Shown here piece by piece: positions 60,679 through 64,000 of a stretch of 64,000 nucleotides of DNA. The stretch covers positions 495,048 to 559,047 of the forward strand of contig NZ_JAGPNL010000005.1 of assembly GCF_018069565.1 (NCBI RefSeq), in the 5' to 3' direction. Numbering within the stretch: position 1 is the first letter of the stretch; each line of letters begins with the position of its first letter. This stretch comes from Streptomyces tagetis (GTDB lineage Bacteria > Actinomycetota > Actinomycetes > Streptomycetales > Streptomycetaceae). The position numbers and the translations under genes are program-made. The notes under the pieces are model-generated. The model saw only the letters and a program-made list of their open reading frames with translations. It made no database searches and was not told the origin of the DNA.

Positions 60679-61851
60679 TCAGGCCAGCAGGCCCCGGAGC
60701 GGGAACACCGCGCGGCGGGCCGCCAGGACCGCCTGGTCCAGCCGGTCCGCGGGGTCGTACCCGGCCTCCCATTCGGACCACCGCACCGGCCACCGCCCGT
60801 CCGTCATCCGCATCGGCCCGAGCTGCCGGGTCCGCGCGTACACCTCCTGCCGCCAGCCCTCCGGGATCACCGTCTCCGGCTCCACCGGACGCCCGGCCGC
60901 GATTCCCACCAGATGCGTCCACGACCGCGGCACCACCTCGACCACCGCGTACCCGCCGCCGCCCAGCGCCACCCAGCGCCCGTCGGCGTGCGCGTGCGCC
61001 AGCTCGTGGCAGGCGTTCTGCACCGCCCGCTGCGCGTCCAGCGACACCGCGAGGTGCGCGAGGGGGTCCTCGAAGTGGGTGTCGGCGCCGTGCTGCGTCA
61101 CCAGCACCTGCGGCCGGAAGTCGGCGATCAGCTCGGGCACCACCGCGTGGAAGGCCCGCAGCCAGCCCGCGTCGCCGGTCCCGGCGGGCAGCGCGACGTT
61201 GACCGCCGAGCCCTCCGCGCCGGGCGCCCCGGTCTCCTCGGGCCACCCGGTCTGCGGGAACAGGGTCCGCGGATGCTCGTGCAGCGAGATCGTCAGGACC
61301 CGCGGGTCCTCCCAGAACGCCGCCTGCACGCCGTCCCCGTGGTGCACGTCCACATCGACGTACGCGACCCGTTCCGCGCCCAGCTCCAGCAGCCGGGCGA
61401 TGGCCAGCGCCGCGTCGTTGTAGACGCAGAACCCGGAGGCGGCGCCGGGCATCGCGTGGTGGAGTCCGCCGGCGAAGTTCACCGCGTGCTGCGTGTCGCC
61501 CCGCCACACGGCCTCGGCCGCGCCCACCGACTGGCCGGCGATCAGCGCGGACACCTCGTGCATCCCGGGGAAGGCCGGATCGTCGAGGGTGCCGAGCCCG
61601 TACGAGGCGTCGGCCGCGTCCGGCTCCGCGGAGGCCGTGCGCACCGCGTCGATGTAGTCCTCGCGGTGGACGAGCCGCAGCGTCGACTCACCGGCCGGCT
61701 TGGCCGCGACCACGTCGACCTCACGGTCGAGGCCCAGGGCGTCGACCAGCCGCCGGGTCAGCGCGAGCCGGACCGGGTCCATCGGGTGCTCGGGACCGAA
61801 GTCATAGCCCGTCACTGCCTCGTCCCACATCAACTGTGCGCGGCCGCTCAT
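60679..61851 (-). CDS. acuC: AcuC-like class I deacetylase (histone deacetylase family)
   Basis: 390 aa. The zinc-dependent deacetylase motifs are GGLHHAMPGAASGFCVYNDA, YVDVDVHHGDGVQAAF (Asp-His-Asp ligands), TISLHEHPRTLFP and VTQHGADTHFEDP. AcuC homologues remove acetyl groups from proteins such as acetyl-CoA synthetase. The start at 61851 gives MSGRAQLMWDEAV, the family N-terminus. Its first 50 bases overlap the 3' end of the MFS gene in another frame, so the two are transcribed together. No acuA/acuB genes are adjacent. Confidence 0.92.
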   Translation of the reverse strand: MSGRAQLMWDEAVTGYDFGPEHPMDPVRLALTRRLVDALGLDREVDVVAAKPAGESTLRLVHREDYIDAVRTASAEPDAADASYGLGTLDDPAFPGMHEVSALIAGQSVGAAEAVWRGDTQHAVNFAGGLHHAMPGAASGFCVYNDAALAIARLLELGAERVAYVDVDVHHGDGVQAAFWEDPRVLTISLHEHPRTLFPQTGWPEETGAPGAEGSAVNVALPAGTGDAGWLRAFHAVVPELIADFRPQVLVTQHGADTHFEDPLAHLAVSLDAQRAVQNACHELAHAHADGRWVALGGGGYAVVEVVPRSWTHLVGIAAGRPVEPETVIPEGWRQEVYARTRQLGPMRMTDGRWPVRWSEWEAGYDPADRLDQAVLAARRAVFPLRGLLA

Positions 61852-63058
61852 GCCCGACACCGTATCGGTCCGGCCATGGCGCGAACGAGCGGGCGTACCC
61901 GAGGGTCACCAGCACCAGCACCATCGGCACGAGCATCGCGCCCCGGTAGCTCCAGACACCGCCGAGCGCTCCGACCAGCGGCGAACCGACCAGGAAGCCG
62001 ACGTAGTTGAAGATGTTGAGCCGCGCCACGGCCGCGTCGGAGGCCGCCGCGCCGCCCTGGTCGAACGCGCGCCGCCCGGCCGCCGCGAAGGTCTGCGGCA
62101 CCAGGACGCACAGCCCGAGCCCGAGCAGCGTGAACCCGAGCATGCCCAGCCACGCCCCGGGCGCCGCCGCCACCACGGCGAACCCGCCCGCCGCGAGCAC
62201 CGCACCCGCCCGTACGACGGCCGCCGCGCCGAAGCGCCGCACCCCGGCGTCCCCGACGGTCCGCCCGACCAGCGTGGTCACCATGTAGACGTTGTACGGC
62301 ACGGTGGCGAGCTGCTCCGAACCGCCCAGCACGTCCTGGAGGTACTTGGCGCTCCAGTTGGAGACGGTCGAGTCGCCGATGTACGCGAACGTCATCACCA
62401 GGCAGAACGGCAGCAGCATCCGGAAGCCGATGCCGGTCGGGCGGTCGCCCGTGCGCTGACCTGTGCGCTCGCTCGTGTGGTCGGGCTCGCCCCCGCTTCT
62501 TTCACCGTCGACGTACCACCGGCTGCCCGTCAGCGCGGCCGGCAGCAGCAGGGCCACGACCGGCAGGTACGACACCCACAGCGCCAGGTGCCAGTGGGCC
62601 CCTGCCCAGGCCAGCGAGGCACCGAGGATGCCGCCGAGGCTGTACGCCGCGTGGAACCCGATCACGATGCTGCGCCCGTACGCCCGTTGGAGGCTCACCC
62701 CGAGCATGTTCATCGAGGCGTCCAGGGCGCCGACGGCGAGCCCGAAGACGGCCAGGGCGACGGCGAGGAGGGCCACCCGGTCGCCAGCGCCGACGCCGAG
62801 CAGCGCGAGGAGCACGACCGGCTGGGACCAGCGCAGGACCCGGCTGGGCCGCACCCGGCGCACCAGCCGCTCGGTGGCCACGCTGCCGGCCCCGGCGAGT
62901 ACGGGCACGGCGGCCAGGAAGGCGGGCAGCAGCGCGTCGGAGACGCCGTACCGGCTCTGGACCGCCGGGATGCGCGTGACGAGCAGGGCGAAGGCGACGC
63001 CCTGGGTGAAGAAGGAGAAGGCCAGCGAGGCCCTGCCGCGCCGCAGCACATCCGTCAT
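61802..63058 (-). CDS. MFS permease
   Basis: 418 aa, twelve hydrophobic segments in two groups of six, separated by a charged loop at about residue 190-215 (DGERSGGEPDHTSERTGQRTGD). ASLAFSFFTQGVAFALLVTRIPAVQ begins the first helix, and VGALDASMNMLGVSLQRAYGRSIVIGFHAAYSLGGILG is typical of the fucose permease-like/YbjJ branch. The substrate cannot be told from sequence. The gene is upstream of and overlapping acuC, so an export or import role tied to acetylation is possible but speculative. Confidence 0.9.
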   Translation of the reverse strand: MTDVLRRGRASLAFSFFTQGVAFALLVTRIPAVQSRYGVSDALLPAFLAAVPVLAGAGSVATERLVRRVRPSRVLRWSQPVVLLALLGVGAGDRVALLAVALAVFGLAVGALDASMNMLGVSLQRAYGRSIVIGFHAAYSLGGILGASLAWAGAHWHLALWVSYLPVVALLLPAALTGSRWYVDGERSGGEPDHTSERTGQRTGDRPTGIGFRMLLPFCLVMTFAYIGDSTVSNWSAKYLQDVLGGSEQLATVPYNVYMVTTLVGRTVGDAGVRRFGAAAVVRAGAVLAAGGFAVVAAAPGAWLGMLGFTLLGLGLCVLVPQTFAAAGRRAFDQGGAAASDAAVARLNIFNYVGFLVGSPLVGALGGVWSYRGAMLVPMVLVLVTLGYARSFAPWPDRYGVGHERPRTVDVGRGSDGL

Positions 63059-63181
63059 GGCGGCGAGCGTAGGGCCCCGGCTTACCGGTGGGTAGATCTC
63101 GCCGAAGATGAATTTTCCTCAGCTATGAGGGGCCGTCGCCGGTGTGTCCCCGGCGCGTCTCCGGTGCGAGGACCCGCTCCG

Positions 63182-63826
63182 TCAGGCGAGGAGGCCGATC
63201 AGCTCGGCCATGTCCCCGAAGAGTCCGGTGGCCCCGGTGAGCCGCTCGGCGGGCGTCATCGCGGTGAACCCGTAGACGTCCATGCCGGCGGCGACGGCGG
63301 CCTGGACGCCGAGCGGGCTGTCCTCGACGACGACGCACCGCTCGGGCGGGACGCCCATCCGCCGCGCCGCGTGGAGGAAGAGGTCCGGCGCGGGCTTGCC
63401 GCGGCCGACGTCCTCGGAGCTGAAGACGCGCTCGTCGTCGAACCACCGGTCCAGTCCGGTCCTGCGGTGGCCGACCCTGATCCGCCGGTGGCTCCCGGAG
63501 GAGGCCACGCAGTACGGCACCTGGTCCGCGGCGAGCTTGCCGAGGACGCCGTCGACGCCGGGGACCGGCTCCAGCTCCCGTTCGAAGGCGGTGAAGACGC
63601 GCCGGTGGAAGACGTCGTCGAACTCCTCGGGCAGCCGCTGCCCGGTCCGCTCCCGCACGAGGTCGTGGACGCGGTGCAGCGCGGCCCCCATGTAGTCGCG
63701 CAACGACTCCTCGTACGACGTCGGGTGTCCCAGTTCGGTGAGGTAGCCGGCGAGGAGCCGGTTGGAGATCGGCTCGCTGTCGACGAGGACACCGTCGTTG
63801 TCGAAGAGGACCAGTTCGTAGCGCAT
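63182..63826 (-). CDS. HAD-superfamily (IA) phosphatase, phosphoglycolate/beta-PGM-like
   Basis: 214 aa. Motif I is LVLFDNDGVLVDSEPI, motif II is CVASSGSHRRIR, motif III lysine is in GRGKPAPDLFLHAARRMG and motif IV is CVVVEDSPLGVQAAVAAG. The four-helix cap lies between residues ~15 and 85. GKPAPDLFL and the EDSxxGV pattern are those of Gph, YqaB-like and beta-phosphoglucomutase-type enzymes. It is immediately downstream of an rRNA operon terminator and probably has its own weak promoter. The ribosome-binding site is poor. Confidence 0.92.
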   Translation of the reverse strand: MRYELVLFDNDGVLVDSEPISNRLLAGYLTELGHPTSYEESLRDYMGAALHRVHDLVRERTGQRLPEEFDDVFHRRVFTAFERELEPVPGVDGVLGKLAADQVPYCVASSGSHRRIRVGHRRTGLDRWFDDERVFSSEDVGRGKPAPDLFLHAARRMGVPPERCVVVEDSPLGVQAAVAAGMDVYGFTAMTPAERLTGATGLFGDMAELIGLLA

Positions 63827-63843
63827 GAAAGGACCATAAACGC

Positions 63844-63878
63844 AGAAGACCCCGTGCCCAAAAGGCACGGGGTCTTCT
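63844..63878 (-). terminator. rRNA operon terminator
   Basis: Perfect 15-bp stem AGAAGACCCCGTGCC / GGCACGGGGTCTTCT with loop CAAAA, 10 bp beyond the 3' end of the 5S rRNA, then GTTTATGG on the minus strand. Confidence 0.9.
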
Positions 63879-63887
63879 TCAATGATT

Positions 63888-64000
63888 GTTCGGCGGCGTC
63901 CTACTCTCCCACAGGGTCCCCCCTGCAGTACCATCGGCGCTGTAGAGCTTAGCTTCCGGGTTCGGAATGTAACCGGGCGTTTCCCCTACGCTATAACCAC
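63888..64000 (-). rRNA. rrf: 5S ribosomal RNA (5' end outside window)
   Basis: The minus strand reads GTGGTTATAGCGTAGGGGAA, followed by ACGCCCGGTTACATTCCGAA and ending GGGAGAGTAGGACGCCGCCGAAC. This is a high-GC actinobacterial 5S rRNA. About six 5'-terminal bases are beyond the window. It is the 3' end of an rrn operon running leftward, and the terminator follows at once. Confidence 0.97.

Overview
The window is chromosomal DNA from a Streptomyces or a very close relative. The evidence is very high GC with strong third-position bias, frequent GTG starts, ATGA and GTGA stop/start overlaps, a BldN-type sigma factor beside its anti-sigma factor, a Rex operator in front of rex-hemA-hemC-hemD, a DUF5753/DUF397 pair, coenzyme F420 genes and the 32-residue ribosomal protein bS22. 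The right-hand core (hemD to bS22) matches, from memory, the gene order of the S. coelicolor SCO33xx region; this was not checked by alignment. Layout: 0-5.6 kb holds an SDR tail, a small membrane protein, RtcB, two DUF3558-type lipoproteins and a DUF2637 membrane protein. 5.7-12.4 kb is core: class I lysyl-tRNA synthetase, arginyl-tRNA synthetase, arylamine N-acetyltransferase, a DUF574-type methyltransferase and hemB. 12.5-34.5 kb is a block of fifteen consecutive minus-strand catabolic, transport, regulatory and cofactor genes. 34.8-39.5 kb is a TetR-controlled amine/alcohol/aldehyde module. 39.6-41.2 kb is an OYE-family enzyme divergent from an ArsR regulator. 41.3-46.8 kb holds XRE regulators, decayed genes and a small radical-SAM/methyltransferase cassette. 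46.9-58.7 kb is core again: hemD, hemC, hemA, rex, glutaredoxin, HAD, bldN, rsbN, acyltransferase and epimerase. 59-64 kb has bS22, a small HTH protein, a phosphatase-like protein, AcuC, an MFS permease and a HAD phosphatase, ending in the 3' part of a 5S rRNA gene on the minus strand.

The most interesting part is 12.5-34.5 kb. It encodes an NCS1 nucleobase/hydantoin permease, an NMT1/THI5-type ABC importer, an IclR regulator, a dihydropyrimidinase/hydantoinase, two nitrilase-superfamily carbamoyl hydrolases, an omega-aminotransferase and two aldehyde dehydrogenases. In the same run are an F420-type luciferase-like oxidoreductase, an NADPH:F420 oxidoreductase and F420 biosynthesis genes (fbiD-fbiC). 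These look like every step of reductive pyrimidine (or related cyclic ureide) degradation except the usual flavin/iron-sulfur dihydropyrimidine dehydrogenase. The F420 enzymes could fill that gap. Three operons in the block share a 27-bp upstream element (TGAACC-N3-GGTTCA, then a third half-site), which I infer to be the site of one regulator, most simply the local IclR protein.

Other operator-like sites are seen in front of the APC/ADH/ALDH operon (TetR), the OYE/ArsR pair, rex-hemACD and possibly rsbN. Many convergent gene pairs are separated by strong hairpin terminators. Short tandem repeats with 9-, 11-, 15-, 24- and 25-bp periods recur in intergenic and linker DNA. I saw no integrase, transposase, att repeat, CRISPR array or tRNA gene.
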